From Burkholderia cepacia (GTDB lineage: Bacteria > Pseudomonadota > Gammaproteobacteria > Burkholderiales > Burkholderiaceae), in contig NZ_CP073637.1 in the NCBI RefSeq assembly GCF_029962485.1, positions 1,798,001-1,862,000 on the forward strand: a stretch of DNA of 64,000 nucleotides, given 5' to 3'. Positions 1-10,085 of this stretch are shown in pieces (within the stretch, counting starts at the first letter, position 1; every line of letters starts with the position of its first letter). The notes below the pieces were generated by a model. The model was not told the origin of the DNA and searched no databases. It was given only the letters and a program-made list of their open reading frames with translations. The position numbers and the translations under genes were made by a program.

Positions 1-1
1 T

Positions 2-2638
2 TTCTGGATCGAGCGTCTTGCCCGCCTGGATGCACCGACGCTGATCGCGGAACGAACGGCCGATCGGGCGGATGCCGAGATGGTCACGTGGCGCGCGACG
101 TTCGATGCGGACACGATGACGCGTGTCGCGCAGACGGCTCGTACGCTGAAGCTGACCGTCAACACGCTGGTGCAGGGCGCATGGGCGCTCGCGCTGCAGC
201 GGATGACGCACCAGCCGGCCGTCGCGTTCGGCGCGACCGTCGCGGGCCGTCCCGACGCACTCGCGGACGTCGACTCGGTGCTCGGCCTGTTCATCAACAC
301 GCTGCCGGTCATCACCGCACCGGCGCCGCAGCAACGCGCGGCCGACTGGCTGCAGACGCTGCAGCGCGAGAACGCGGCCGCCGCCGAGCATGCCCACACG
401 CCGCTTGCCGACATCCAGCGCTGGGCGCGCGGTGCGGGCGGCGCACTATTCGATACGCTGGTCGTGTTCGAGAACTACCCGGTCGACGACACGGCGCGCG
501 ACGCCGATCCGCGTGCGCTGGCATTGAGCGGCGTACGCAGCATCGAGTCGACCGATTTCGCGCTGACGCTCGTGATCGAGAGCGGTGCGGAACTGACGAT
601 CGACTACGGTTACGACACCGCACGCGTCGATGCGCGGCAGGTCGAGACCTGGCACCGTGCATTTGCCTGTGCGCTCGATGCACTGGCCCGTACGCCGGAC
701 GCGTTGCTCGGTACGCTGTCGATTGCCGACGACGTAACCCGCGACGCGCTTGCGCTCGCCCAGGATACGGCGCACGCATGGCCGGCGTCGCAACGTCAGC
801 CGCTGCACCTGCAATTCGCCGACGCGGCACGGGAGACGCCCGACGCGATCGCACTCGAATACGCGGACGTACACGGCGGCGTGCATCGCGCGACCTATCG
901 CGAACTCGATGCAGCGACGACGCGCATCGCGGCCGCGCTGCGCCGGCGTGGCGTGCAGCCCGACACGCCTGTCGCGCTGTGCGTCGAGCGTTCGTTCGAC
1001 ATGGTGATGGCGCTCGTCGGAGTGCTGAAGGCCGGCGCCGCGTACCTGCCGGTAGATCCCGACTATCCGGCCGAGCGCATCGCCTACCTGCTGCGCGACG
1101 CGCGGCCGGCCGTCGCGATCACGCAGGCCCATCTGCGCGAGCAGGTCGAGGCCGCGCTGGGCGAGGGCGCCGACACGCAGTTGCTGACGGTGGCGGACCT
1201 GCTCGCGGATGAAGTCAACGATCTGCCCGCAGGCGAAGCCGTGACGATCGACGACGCACGGCTCGCCTACCTGATCTATACGTCCGGCTCGACCGGCAAG
1301 CCGAAGGGCGCCGGCAACACGCACGGCGCACTGGCGAACCGGATCGCGTGGATGCAGCACGCATACCGGCTGACGCGCGACGACGTCGTGCTGCACAAGA
1401 CGCCGTTCGGCTTCGACGTGTCGGTCTGGGAATTCGTGTGGCCGCTGGCGATCGGCGCGAAGCTCGCGATCGCCGCGCCCGGCGACCATCGCGACCCGGC
1501 GCGTCTCGCGGCCGCGATCCACGCGCACGGCGTGACGGTGCTGCATTTCGTGCCGTCGATGCTGGCCGCGTTCGCCGCGCATCTCGACGACTTCTCGGCC
1601 GCCGCGCAATGCGACACCGTGCGCCTGATCGTCGCGAGCGGCGAGGCGCTCGCACCCGAACTCGTCGCGAAGATGGCGCGGCTGCTGCCGAATGCAACGC
1701 TCGTGAACCTGTACGGGCCGACCGAAGCCGCGATCGACGTGTCGCACTGGACCTGCGGCCCTGACGACGCGCACGCGGTCGCGGTGCCGATCGGTCATCC
1801 GATCGCGAACCTGCAACTGCACGTGCTCGATGCGGCCTGGCAGCCGGTGCCGGCCGGCGCGACCGGCGAACTGTATCTCGCGGGCGCGGGCCTGGCGCGC
1901 GGCTATCTCGGCCGTCCGGCGCTGACCGCCGATCGTTTCGTGCCCGATCCGTTCGTGCCGGGCGCGCGCATGTACCGCACCGGCGACCTCGCGCGCCGGC
2001 GCGCCGACGGCGCGCTCGACTACCTCGGCCGCGTCGACACGCAGGTGAAGCTGCGCGGCCAGCGGATCGAGCCGGGTGAAATCGAAGCACTGCTGCGCGC
2101 GGCGCCTGGCGTGAACGATGCGGTCGTGATCGTGCGCGACGAGCAACTGATCGGCTACGTCGCCCGTGGCGACGCCGGCCCGCTCGATCGCGCGGCGCTG
2201 CTCGATGCACTGCGCGCGCAACTGCCGGCGTACATGGTGCCGTCGCAACTGATCGAGCTCGACGCGTTGCCCGTCACGCCGAACGGCAAGTGCGACCGTC
2301 ATGCGCTGCCGGCGCCGGTGCGCGCAACGGCCGAAGCCGTCGAACTCGCGACCGATACCGAGCGCGCGCTTGCGGAGATCTGGCAGCGCGTGCTGCACGT
2401 GGACGCGATCTGCCGCGACGGCGATTTCTTCCTGCTCGGCGGTCACTCGCTGCTCGCGACGCAGGCCCATGCGCAAGCCAACCTGCATTGGGGGCTCGCG
2501 CTGCCGCTGCGCACGCTGTTCGACACGCGCACGCTGGCGCGCTGCGCGGAAGCGATCGACGCGGCCTGCGCGGCACGCGGCGAGACCGATGCAGCTAGCG
2601 CGATCGATGCGCTGCTCGGCGAACTGGAAACCCAATAA
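2..2638 (+). CDS. orbI: Ornibactin NRPS OrbI, C-terminal part (5' truncated by window)
   Basis: Non-ribosomal peptide synthetase of cytoplasmic ornibactin assembly; the frame is already open at the left edge, so this is the last module only. Seen in order: end of a condensation domain (first ~230 residues), an adenylation domain (A3 motif TSGSTGKPKG near base 1287, A4 FDVSVWEF, A5 LYGPTEAAID) and a carrier domain (LLGGHSLLA near 2440) with its phosphopantetheine serine. Lining up the ten specificity positions by eye gives D-V-W-H-V-S-L-I-D-K, close to the classical serine code, which fits serine as the third residue of ornibactin. Eight bases separate the stop from orbJ, and an AAGGA for orbJ lies at the stop, so translation is probably coupled. 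No thioesterase is present. Domain order is certain; the gene name rests on context. Confidence 0.93.
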   Translation, partial: FWIERLARLDAPTLIAERTADRADAEMVTWRATFDADTMTRVAQTARTLKLTVNTLVQGAWALALQRMTHQPAVAFGATVAGRPDALADVDSVLGLFINTLPVITAPAPQQRAADWLQTLQRENAAAAEHAHTPLADIQRWARGAGGALFDTLVVFENYPVDDTARDADPRALALSGVRSIESTDFALTLVIESGAELTIDYGYDTARVDARQVETWHRAFACALDALARTPDALLGTLSIADDVTRDALALAQDTAHAWPASQRQPLHLQFADAARETPDAIALEYADVHGGVHRATYRELDAATTRIAAALRRRGVQPDTPVALCVERSFDMVMALVGVLKAGAAYLPVDPDYPAERIAYLLRDARPAVAITQAHLREQVEAALGEGADTQLLTVADLLADEVNDLPAGEAVTIDDARLAYLIYTSGSTGKPKGAGNTHGALANRIAWMQHAYRLTRDDVVLHKTPFGFDVSVWEFVWPLAIGAKLAIAAPGDHRDPARLAAAIHAHGVTVLHFVPSMLAAFAAHLDDFSAAAQCDTVRLIVASGEALAPELVAKMARLLPNATLVNLYGPTEAAIDVSHWTCGPDDAHAVAVPIGHPIANLQLHVLDAAWQPVPAGATGELYLAGAGLARGYLGRPALTADRFVPDPFVPGARMYRTGDLARRRADGALDYLGRVDTQVKLRGQRIEPGEIEALLRAAPGVNDAVVIVRDEQLIGYVARGDAGPLDRAALLDALRAQLPAYMVPSQLIELDALPVTPNGKCDRHALPAPVRATAEAVELATDTERALAEIWQRVLHVDAICRDGDFFLLGGHSLLATQAHAQANLHWGLALPLRTLFDTRTLARCAEAIDAACAARGETDAASAIDALLGELETQ

Positions 2639-2647
2639 GGACGACGG

Positions 2648-5600
2648 ATGACGAAGGTTCAACCCGACTGGCTCGCGCTCGCGACGCGTTTCGCGCAACT
2701 GCCCGACGCGCAGCGTGCGGTCTTCATCGACAAGCTCGGCGCGGCCGGCATCGACTTCCGCGTGCTGCCGATCCCGCCGCGCACGCCGCGCAGCGAACGC
2801 GTGCCGGCGTCGTTCGCGCAGACGCGGCTATGGCTGCACGCGCGGCTGATCGATGCGCCCGACGCGTATCACATCACCGAACGCCTGGCGCTGACGGGCC
2901 CGCTCGACGCGCACGCGCTGCGGCTCGCATGCGATGCGCTGATCGCCCGTCATGAAGCCCTGCGCACGACCTTCGACGAAGCGCAGGACGGTGTCGCGCA
3001 AACGATCCACGCACCGCTGCGCTGCCCGTGGCGCGAAACCGATCTCGAAGCGCTGTCGGACGCACAGCGCGTGGCGCGCGCGGAAGCCGTCGCGACGGCC
3101 GACGAAGCCGAGCCGTTCGATCTCGGCGCGGCGCCGCTCGTGCGTGCGCACCTGGTGCGCTTCGACGCGACGCATCACTGGCTCGCGTTGACCGTGCATC
3201 ACATCGTGTCGGATGGCTGGTCGTCGGGCGTGATGCTGGAAGAGCTCGCGGCGTTCTATCGTGCGTATGCGTCCGACCGGCCGGTGCCGCTCGCGCCGCT
3301 GCCGATCCAGTACGCCGACTACGCACTGTGGCAGCGCCGCTGGCTCGATGCCGGCGAGCGCGATCGCCAGCTCGCGTTCTGGCGCGAACGGCTCGATCCA
3401 CAGCGCGGCGTGCTGACGCTGCCGGGCGCGACCGCAAGGCCGGCGCGCCGCAGCGCGCGCGGTGCGCGTCATGTGTTTTCGTTCGACGCGCGCGTCGGCG
3501 CGCAACTGCGTGCCTTTGCCGCTGCATCCGGCGCGACGCCGTTCGCCGTGCTGCTCGCCGCGCTCGATGCGCTGCTGGCACGCGCGACCGGCGACGCACG
3601 GATCTGCGTCGGCGTGCCGGCCGCAAATCGCGAGCGCGCGGAAGTTGCCGGCCTGATCGGCTTCTTCGTCAATACGCTGGCGATCGACGTCGACGTGCCC
3701 GCGCACGGCGATTTCTCGTCGCTGGTCGCGCGCACGCAGCGCGCACTCGTCGACGCGCAGATGCATCAGGATGTGCCGTTCGAACAGGTGGTCGATGCGC
3801 TCGGCGTGCCGCGCAGCGCGAGCCACCATCCGCTGTTCCAGGTGATGGCCGCGTATGGCGAACGCCGTGCGCTGCCGGCGCTCGGCGCGGCGGCGGCGGC
3901 GTTGCTGCCGTCCGGCACGCCGTCCGCGAAATTCGATTTGACGCTGTCCGTCGAGGCGACGCCCGACGGCACGTTCGATGCGGCATTCATCTATGCGCTC
4001 GATTTGTTCGATGCCGACGCAATCACGCGTCTGGCCGCGCGCTTCGTCACGCTGCTCGGCGATGCGCTTGCACGCCCCGACATGCCGGTCGGCGATCTCG
4101 ACTGGCTGCCGGCCGACGAACGCGCGCAGCTCTTTGCGTGGAACGCACCGGCAGGGGCGGCCGACGCCGAACCCTTCGTCCCCGTGCATGCACGCATCGC
4201 TTCGCATGCGCAGGCGCGGCCCGACGCACGCGGCGTCGCCGATATCGACCGCGCGCTGACGCGCGGTGAGGTCGACGCGCGTGCGGCGCGCCTGGCGCGC
4301 CATCTGGTCGCGGCCGGCGTACGGCCCGAGATGCGCGTTGGCGTCGCACTTCGACGCTCGGTCGACCTGCTCGTTGCGCTGATCGCGGTGCTGAAGTCGG
4401 GCGCCGCGTTCGTGCCGCTCGATCCCGCGCATCCGCGCGAACGGCTCGCGCAGATCGTCGGCGACGCGAACATCGCGCACGTGCTGACCGACGGCAAGAG
4501 TGCCGCGTCGCTGCCCGAGCTGCCGGCGCTGCGCGTGTGGCGTGCCGATGAAGTCGATGCACTCGACGAAGCCGCGCACGTCGCGCTGCCGGACGTGCTG
4601 CCGGGCCACGCGGCCTACGCGATCTACACATCGGGCTCGACCGGCAAGCCGAAGGGCGTGATCGTCGACCATGCGTCGTTCGCGCTGCATTGCGCGGCGA
4701 TCGCCGAACGCTACGGCGCGGGCGAGGACGACGTGTTCCTGCTGTTCCAGTCGGTCAACTTCGACGGTGCGCACGAAGGCTGGTTTTCGCAGTACATGTC
4801 GGGCGCCGCCGTGTCGGTGACGGCCGACGTGCTGTGGCCGCCCGCGCAGACCTGCGCGATGATGGTCCGCGACGGCGTGACGATGACCTACGTGCCGCCC
4901 GGATGCGCCGCACAACTCGCCGAATGGGCGCTCGCGCACGGCGCACCGCCGACGCTGCGTTCGCTGACCGTCGGCGGCGAGGCGACGTCGCGCGAAGCGT
5001 TCGCGATGCTGCGCCGCGCGCTGCCGAACGTGCGCGTGGTCAACGGCTACGGCCCGACCGAGACGGTCATCACGCCGACGCTGTGGATGTTCCGGCCCGG
5101 CGACGATCTCGCGACCCTCGGCGACGCCGCGTATCTGCCGATCGGTACGCTGGTCGGCGCGCGCACCGCGCACGTACTCGACGAGCGGCTGCATCCGCTG
5201 CCGGTCGGCGTGATCGGCGAACTGTATCTGGGCGGCGAGGGCGTCGGCGTCGCGCGCGGCTATCTCGACCGTCCGGCGCTGACGGCCGAGCGCTTCGTGC
5301 CCGACCCGTACGGTGCGCCGGGCGCGCGGCTGTACCGCACCGGCGACCTTGTGCGCCGTCGCGCGGACGGCGTATTCGATTTCATCGGCCGCGTCGATCA
5401 CCAGGTGAAGCTGCGCGGGCTGCGCATCGAGCTTGGCGAGATCGAAGCGCAGCTGGCCGCGCACGACGCCGTGCGCGAAGCGTGCGCGGTCGTGCACGGG
5501 CAGGGTGCGCTCGCGCAGCTCGTCGCGTATGTCGAGCTGACCGCCGATGCACAGGCCGCCGCGCAGCCGGTCGAAGCCGCGACGCTCGACGCGCACCTGC

Positions 5601-7633
5601 GCCGCACGCTGCCCGATTACATGGTGCCGGCACAACTGATCGTGCTCGACGCGCTGCCGCGCAACGCGAACAGCAAGGTCGACCGCGCGCGGCTGCCTGC
5701 GCCGGTGCGCGTCGAACGCGCGTACGAGGCGCCGCGCGACGGCGACGAAGCCGCGCTCGCGGCGATCTGGTGCGACGTGCTGAACCTCGAGCGCGTCGGC
5801 CGCGGCGATCACTTCTTCGATCTCGGCGGACATTCGCTTGCCGCCGTACGCGTCGCGACGCGCGTGGCCGAACGACTCGGCCGCGACGTGCCGGTGCGCG
5901 CGCTGTTCGAGGCACCCGTGCTGGCACAGTACGCGCTGCAGGTGGCCGATGCGCCGCGCGCGGTGCATGCCGGCGCCGCGGCGCCGGGCGTCGCGGTGGC
6001 CAGGCCCGACGCACATGGCGTGTGGCCGCTGTCGCCCGCGCAGCTCGGGCAGTGGTTCCTGTGGCGCGCGCAGCCGGACAGCGCCGCGTACAACATTCCG
6101 GTCGCGCTGCGCGTGCGCGGCCCGCTCGACGTCGATGCACTGCGCGCGGCGTTCTCGGATGTCGCGGCCGTGCATCCGGCGCTGCGCGCGCGACTCGTTG
6201 CACGCGACGGCGCGCTGCCGGGACAGCGGATCGATGCGGACGTTTCTGTCGAACTGCCGGTGCTCGACCTGTCGGCTCAAGCCGATGCGCTTGCCCGAGC
6301 CGCCGCGCTGACCGACGAGGACGCACTGACGTCGTTCGACCTCGCGGCCGACACGCCGCTGTGGCGCGCCCGCGTGCTGCGGCTCGCGGCGGACGACCAC
6401 GTGCTGTCGGTGACGATCCATCACATCGTGTCGGATGGCGAATCGATCGATCTGTGGTTCGACGCGGTGCGCGCACGCTACGTCGCCCGCGTGCAAGGCG
6501 ACGCAATGCCGGCGCTGGAAACCATCCAACCGGCCCTGCCGCTGGTGCTGCCGGCGTCGGGCCATCCTGCCCGCGTCGCGTATTGGCAAGATGCGCTGGC
6601 CGACCTGCCGTCGCGCGTACTGCCGCAGCGTGCGGGCGCGCCGGCTAACCCGCAATGGCGAGCCGCCCGCATCGCGTTCGAATTCGACACGCACCTGATC
6701 CGCGCCGCACGCGACGCCGCATCGGCTGCGCACGCCACGTTGCCGATGCTGCTGCACGCGGCGCTCAATACCGCGCTGTTCCGCGCGACGGGCGCGGCCG
6801 ACCAGCCGGTCGGCGTGCTTGCGTCGACGCGTGAGCTTGCCGGCGACGCGGCCCGCGAAGCGCTCGGTCTCTTCATCAACTCGGTCGTCGTGCGCACGCG
6901 GATCGACCCGGCCGACCGCCGCTCGGACGTGCTCGCGCAGGTGCGCGACACGGCGCTCGCCGCGTATGCGCATGCGGACGTGCCGTTCGCCGACGTCGTC
7001 GCCGCGCTGCGCGCACCGCGTGCCGCACAGGCCAATCCGCTGTTCCAGGTGATGTTCAACTACCTGCGTCCGACCGGTGCGGCCGCGCGCGACTGGGCCG
7101 GCCTGTCGCTTGCCGAATTCGACGACGTGCGCCATCGCGTGGTGTTCACGCTCGAGCTGGACGTCGTCGAGCACCCGGACGGCCGCGTGAGCGCTGCGTT
7201 TTCGTATGCCGACGAACTGCTCGATCGCGGTTTCGTCGATGCGCTCGTCGATGTCTATCACGATGAAGTTGCCCGCTTCGCCGGCGCGTCGGAAGCGGCG
7301 CTCGGCGTGCCGGACGCACGTGCCGCCGCGCACGCCGCGTCCAGCGCACATGCAAGCACGGAACCACGGGGCCACGCACCGTCGTCGCATGCGGCGGTCG
7401 CGCTCGCGGGCTTGTGGTCCGACACGTTCGCGACGGCCGCGCCCGAGCCCGATGCGGACCTGTTCGAAGCCGGCGCGACGTCGTTCGACGTCGTGCGCTT
7501 CGTCGACGCAGCCGGTCGTGCCGGTCACGCGCTGACGGTCGCCGACGTATTCGCGTCGCCGACGCTCGCGGCGCTCGGCGCACGACTCGATGCACGAGCG
7601 GAAACAGGACAGGAGGCGCGCCATGCTGGCTGA
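2648..7633 (+). CDS. orbJ: Ornibactin NRPS OrbJ, C-A-T-C-T
   Basis: A 1661-residue synthetase that should add the last ornithine of ornibactin and release the peptide. Domains seen: condensation (HHIVSDG near residue 183), adenylation (TSGSTGKPKG near 660), carrier (DLGGHSLAA near 1055), a second condensation domain (HHIVSDG near 1258) and a terminal carrier-like domain (LFEAGATSFD near 1604, serine present). The specificity line reads D-G-E-T-T-G-G-I-T-K by eye. From memory this resembles DGE..GG..K codes of acylated or hydroxylated ornithine domains. There is no thioesterase or reductase; the extra C domain may transfer the chain to putrescine (inference). An AAGGA precedes the ATG. The last 11 bases overlap orbK. 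Confidence 0.93.
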   Translation: MTKVQPDWLALATRFAQLPDAQRAVFIDKLGAAGIDFRVLPIPPRTPRSERVPASFAQTRLWLHARLIDAPDAYHITERLALTGPLDAHALRLACDALIARHEALRTTFDEAQDGVAQTIHAPLRCPWRETDLEALSDAQRVARAEAVATADEAEPFDLGAAPLVRAHLVRFDATHHWLALTVHHIVSDGWSSGVMLEELAAFYRAYASDRPVPLAPLPIQYADYALWQRRWLDAGERDRQLAFWRERLDPQRGVLTLPGATARPARRSARGARHVFSFDARVGAQLRAFAAASGATPFAVLLAALDALLARATGDARICVGVPAANRERAEVAGLIGFFVNTLAIDVDVPAHGDFSSLVARTQRALVDAQMHQDVPFEQVVDALGVPRSASHHPLFQVMAAYGERRALPALGAAAAALLPSGTPSAKFDLTLSVEATPDGTFDAAFIYALDLFDADAITRLAARFVTLLGDALARPDMPVGDLDWLPADERAQLFAWNAPAGAADAEPFVPVHARIASHAQARPDARGVADIDRALTRGEVDARAARLARHLVAAGVRPEMRVGVALRRSVDLLVALIAVLKSGAAFVPLDPAHPRERLAQIVGDANIAHVLTDGKSAASLPELPALRVWRADEVDALDEAAHVALPDVLPGHAAYAIYTSGSTGKPKGVIVDHASFALHCAAIAERYGAGEDDVFLLFQSVNFDGAHEGWFSQYMSGAAVSVTADVLWPPAQTCAMMVRDGVTMTYVPPGCAAQLAEWALAHGAPPTLRSLTVGGEATSREAFAMLRRALPNVRVVNGYGPTETVITPTLWMFRPGDDLATLGDAAYLPIGTLVGARTAHVLDERLHPLPVGVIGELYLGGEGVGVARGYLDRPALTAERFVPDPYGAPGARLYRTGDLVRRRADGVFDFIGRVDHQVKLRGLRIELGEIEAQLAAHDAVREACAVVHGQGALAQLVAYVELTADAQAAAQPVEAATLDAHLRRTLPDYMVPAQLIVLDALPRNANSKVDRARLPAPVRVERAYEAPRDGDEAALAAIWCDVLNLERVGRGDHFFDLGGHSLAAVRVATRVAERLGRDVPVRALFEAPVLAQYALQVADAPRAVHAGAAAPGVAVARPDAHGVWPLSPAQLGQWFLWRAQPDSAAYNIPVALRVRGPLDVDALRAAFSDVAAVHPALRARLVARDGALPGQRIDADVSVELPVLDLSAQADALARAAALTDEDALTSFDLAADTPLWRARVLRLAADDHVLSVTIHHIVSDGESIDLWFDAVRARYVARVQGDAMPALETIQPALPLVLPASGHPARVAYWQDALADLPSRVLPQRAGAPANPQWRAARIAFEFDTHLIRAARDAASAAHATLPMLLHAALNTALFRATGAADQPVGVLASTRELAGDAAREALGLFINSVVVRTRIDPADRRSDVLAQVRDTALAAYAHADVPFADVVAALRAPRAAQANPLFQVMFNYLRPTGAAARDWAGLSLAEFDDVRHRVVFTLELDVVEHPDGRVSAAFSYADELLDRGFVDALVDVYHDEVARFAGASEAALGVPDARAAAHAASSAHASTEPRGHAPSSHAAVALAGLWSDTFATAAPEPDADLFEAGATSFDVVRFVDAAGRAGHALTVADVFASPTLAALGARLDARAETGQEARHAG

Positions 7634-8666
7634 AGTGCGTCCGGACGGATTCACGATGCTCGATACCTACCGCCTCGCGTTCGCGGACGGTCTGTTCGCG
7701 GTGCGCGACGGCACGGAGATCCGTGTCGCGCAGGGCGACGGCATCGGCGCGCAATTGCTGCGCGCGCAACTCGGCGACGACGGCGCACTGCGCCTCGTCG
7801 CTTACAACCATCGCGCGGCGCCGGCCGACCAGCGCCGTGCGCTGCTGGCTGCGCTGGCCGCGGCGTTTTCGGACAGCGCACGCCACGCGGCGATCCGGCT
7901 CGATCCGGCCGCGTGGCCGGCGGTCGCGCTCGATGCGCTGCGCGCGAGCGGCGTGCTCGCCGACGGCGGCCGCTGCATGCGCGACGGCTGGGCGCAACAG
8001 GCCGACCTGTGGCTTGTCGGCGCACATCTGCCGTGCGCGACGCTGCCGATGCTCACCGACGGCCGGCGTCACCCGCGCCGGCCGCCCGCACCGCGCGGCG
8101 AGGTCTACGCACGCGATCTGCCGGCGCTAGGCGTGCGCTTCACGTTGCGCGGATGGCAGCCGGCGGAGGACACCGAACGGCTCGCGCGCTGGTTCGACGA
8201 ACCGCGCGTGCACGAAGGCTGGCCGGGCGCGCAGCCTGCGCAACGCGGCACGGAAGGCGCGCCGGGTGCAGCCCCCGACGCCGATCCGCACGTGACGCCG
8301 CTCGTCGGCTGCTTCGACGGCGAACCGTTCGCGTACTTCGAGGCGGTGTGGCTGAAGGAAGACGCGCTCGCGCCGCACGTCGCGGCGCGCGACTACGACC
8401 GCGGGCTGCGGATGCTGGTCGGCGAGTCGCGCTGGCGCGGCTCGCATCGCGTGGCCGGATGGTTGCCGTCCGTCGTGCATTACCTGTTTCTCGACGACCC
8501 GCGTACCGAAGCGGTCGGCTGTGCCGTTCCGGCCGGCCACGCGCGGGTTGCCGACCATCTCGCGCGGCATGGCTTCGCGCGGCAGCGCCGTCTGGCGCTG
8601 GCCGACGCGCAGCCGCTGTGGATGCGCACGCTGCGCGAGACGTTCTTCTCCGGCCGTCACGTCTGA
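7623..8666 (+). CDS. orbK: Siderophore N-acyltransferase OrbK (GNAT, IucB/RhbD-like)
   Basis: Predicted GNAT-fold N-acyltransferase of 347 residues that modifies hydroxyornithine during ornibactin assembly. Its C-terminal half carries family blocks also found in the orbL product at the end of the operon: HPRRPPAPRGEVYAR, then YDRGLRMLVGESRWRGS, then HYLFLDDPRTE. The two are therefore paralogues. The ATG at 7623 was chosen because AGGAGG lies at 7611-7616, six bases ahead; an earlier in-frame ATG at 7590 lies deeper in orbJ with no such site. The start overlaps the orbJ stop by 11 bases, a sign of coupling. Which of OrbK or OrbL loads which acyl group cannot be read from sequence. Confidence 0.87.
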   Translation: MLAEVRPDGFTMLDTYRLAFADGLFAVRDGTEIRVAQGDGIGAQLLRAQLGDDGALRLVAYNHRAAPADQRRALLAALAAAFSDSARHAAIRLDPAAWPAVALDALRASGVLADGGRCMRDGWAQQADLWLVGAHLPCATLPMLTDGRRHPRRPPAPRGEVYARDLPALGVRFTLRGWQPAEDTERLARWFDEPRVHEGWPGAQPAQRGTEGAPGAAPDADPHVTPLVGCFDGEPFAYFEAVWLKEDALAPHVAARDYDRGLRMLVGESRWRGSHRVAGWLPSVVHYLFLDDPRTEAVGCAVPAGHARVADHLARHGFARQRRLALADAQPLWMRTLRETFFSGRHV

Positions 8667-8698
8667 CGGGCCGGATTCACCGACAAGGGAGCTGAGAC

Positions 8699-10063
8699 AT
8701 GCAGAGAGAAACCGTATTCGACCTGATCGGCGTCGGCTTCGGGCCGTCGAATCTGGCGCTGGCCGTGCGCCTCGCGGAGCGCAGCGGCGCGCGCACGTTC
8801 GCCCATTGCTTCGTCGAACGCCAGCCGGAATTCGGCTGGCATCGCGGGATGCTGCTCGACGACTGCCGGATGCAGATCTCGTTTCTGAAGGATCTCGTCA
8901 CGATGCGCGATCCGAAAAGCCGCTACACGTTCATCAACTACCTGTTCGAACGTGGCCGCCTGAACGAATTCGTCAACCTGAAGAATTTCTATCCGACCCG
9001 CGTCGAGTTCCATGACTACCTGAGCTGGGTCGCCGACGCGTTCGACGACCGCGTTCACTACAGCGAGACCGTGCTGGCGATCGAGCCGGTACGCGGCGAC
9101 GGCGCGAAGATCGACGCGCTGCGCGTGCTGTCGCGCGACGCGGCTGGCCACGAGCGCCAGCGCGTCACGCGCGCACTGTCGGTCGGCGTCGGCGGCACGC
9201 CTGCGATTCCGGACGCGTTCGCCGCGCTCGGCCGCGACCGCGTGATCCATTCGTCGTCGTACCTGACCGATATCGACCGGCTCGTCGCTTCGCCCGACGG
9301 CGAGCGCCGCCGCGTTGCGGTGATCGGCGCGGGGCAGAGCGCGGCCGAGGTGTTCATCGACCTCGCGCGCCGCTTCCCGCACGTCGACGCGAGCCTCGTG
9401 ATGCGTGCCGGCGCGCTGAAGCCGGCCGACGACAGCCCGTTCGTCAACGAGATCTTCAGCCCCGAGTTCACCGACGTCGTCTATGCCCAGCCGCACGACG
9501 CGCGCCGCGCGCTGCTCGACCGCTATCGCGACACGAACTATGCGGTGGTCGACCGGCCGCTGATCGAGCAGATCTACGAAATGCTGTACCTGCAGCGCAT
9601 CGACGGCACGCCGCGCCACGCACTGCTCGCGAACAGCGCGATCGAGGCCGCGGTGCGTACCGCCGACGGCCGCATCGAGCTGACGCTGCGAGACCGGATG
9701 AGCGGCGCCACGCGCGTCGAGCGCTTCGATGCGCTCGTGCTCGCGACGGGCTACCGCCGCGACACGCATTCGGCCTTGCTCGAAGGGATCGCGCCGCACC
9801 TGGGCGATGCGCTCACGCGCGGCGACGTCACGCGCGACTACCTGCTCGCGACGCCCGAAACCTTCGCGCCGCGCATCTACCTGCAAGGCTGCTGCGAAGA
9901 CAGCCACGGATTGTCCGACACGTTGTTGTCGGTACTGGCGCGCCGCGCGGACGAGATCTGCGCGTCGCTCGAAGACGGGATCGCGCCCGCCCATGACGAA
10001 GGCGCGGCCAAGGCAAGACAAGAAAACGGGGTGAGCGCGGGCCGGATGGCTTTCGCTCTTTGA
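8699..10063 (+). CDS. pvdA: L-ornithine N5-monooxygenase PvdA
   Basis: Flavin- and NADPH-dependent hydroxylase that makes N5-hydroxyornithine, the iron-chelating precursor of both ornithines of ornibactin. The 454 residues match the usual family length. Seen: FAD-binding GVGFGPSN near residue 11, NADPH-binding VIGAGQSAAEVF near 207 and the ATGYRRD motif near 349 typical of siderophore monooxygenases. A GGGAG lies about nine bases before the ATG. It sits between orbK and orbA with 32- and 22-base gaps, in line with one operon. The enzyme is cytoplasmic. Assignment is firm; the name follows its use in ornibactin clusters. Confidence 0.95.
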   Translation: MQRETVFDLIGVGFGPSNLALAVRLAERSGARTFAHCFVERQPEFGWHRGMLLDDCRMQISFLKDLVTMRDPKSRYTFINYLFERGRLNEFVNLKNFYPTRVEFHDYLSWVADAFDDRVHYSETVLAIEPVRGDGAKIDALRVLSRDAAGHERQRVTRALSVGVGGTPAIPDAFAALGRDRVIHSSSYLTDIDRLVASPDGERRRVAVIGAGQSAAEVFIDLARRFPHVDASLVMRAGALKPADDSPFVNEIFSPEFTDVVYAQPHDARRALLDRYRDTNYAVVDRPLIEQIYEMLYLQRIDGTPRHALLANSAIEAAVRTADGRIELTLRDRMSGATRVERFDALVLATGYRRDTHSALLEGIAPHLGDALTRGDVTRDYLLATPETFAPRIYLQGCCEDSHGLSDTLLSVLARRADEICASLEDGIAPAHDEGAAKARQENGVSAGRMAFAL

Positions 10064-10085
10064 CAAAGGCGCGGTCGGAGACCGC

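Noticed and set aside
446..2698. Long open frame antisense to orbI
   Set aside because: High G+C makes antisense frames open; the translation is Arg/His-rich with no family motif, while the + strand is clearly NRPS.
2828..7654. 1608-codon open frame antisense to orbJ
   Set aside because: A shadow of the codon bias of orbJ; composition is not protein-like.
7590..8666. Earlier orbK start at 7590
   Set aside because: The AGGAGG at 7611 points to ATG 7623.
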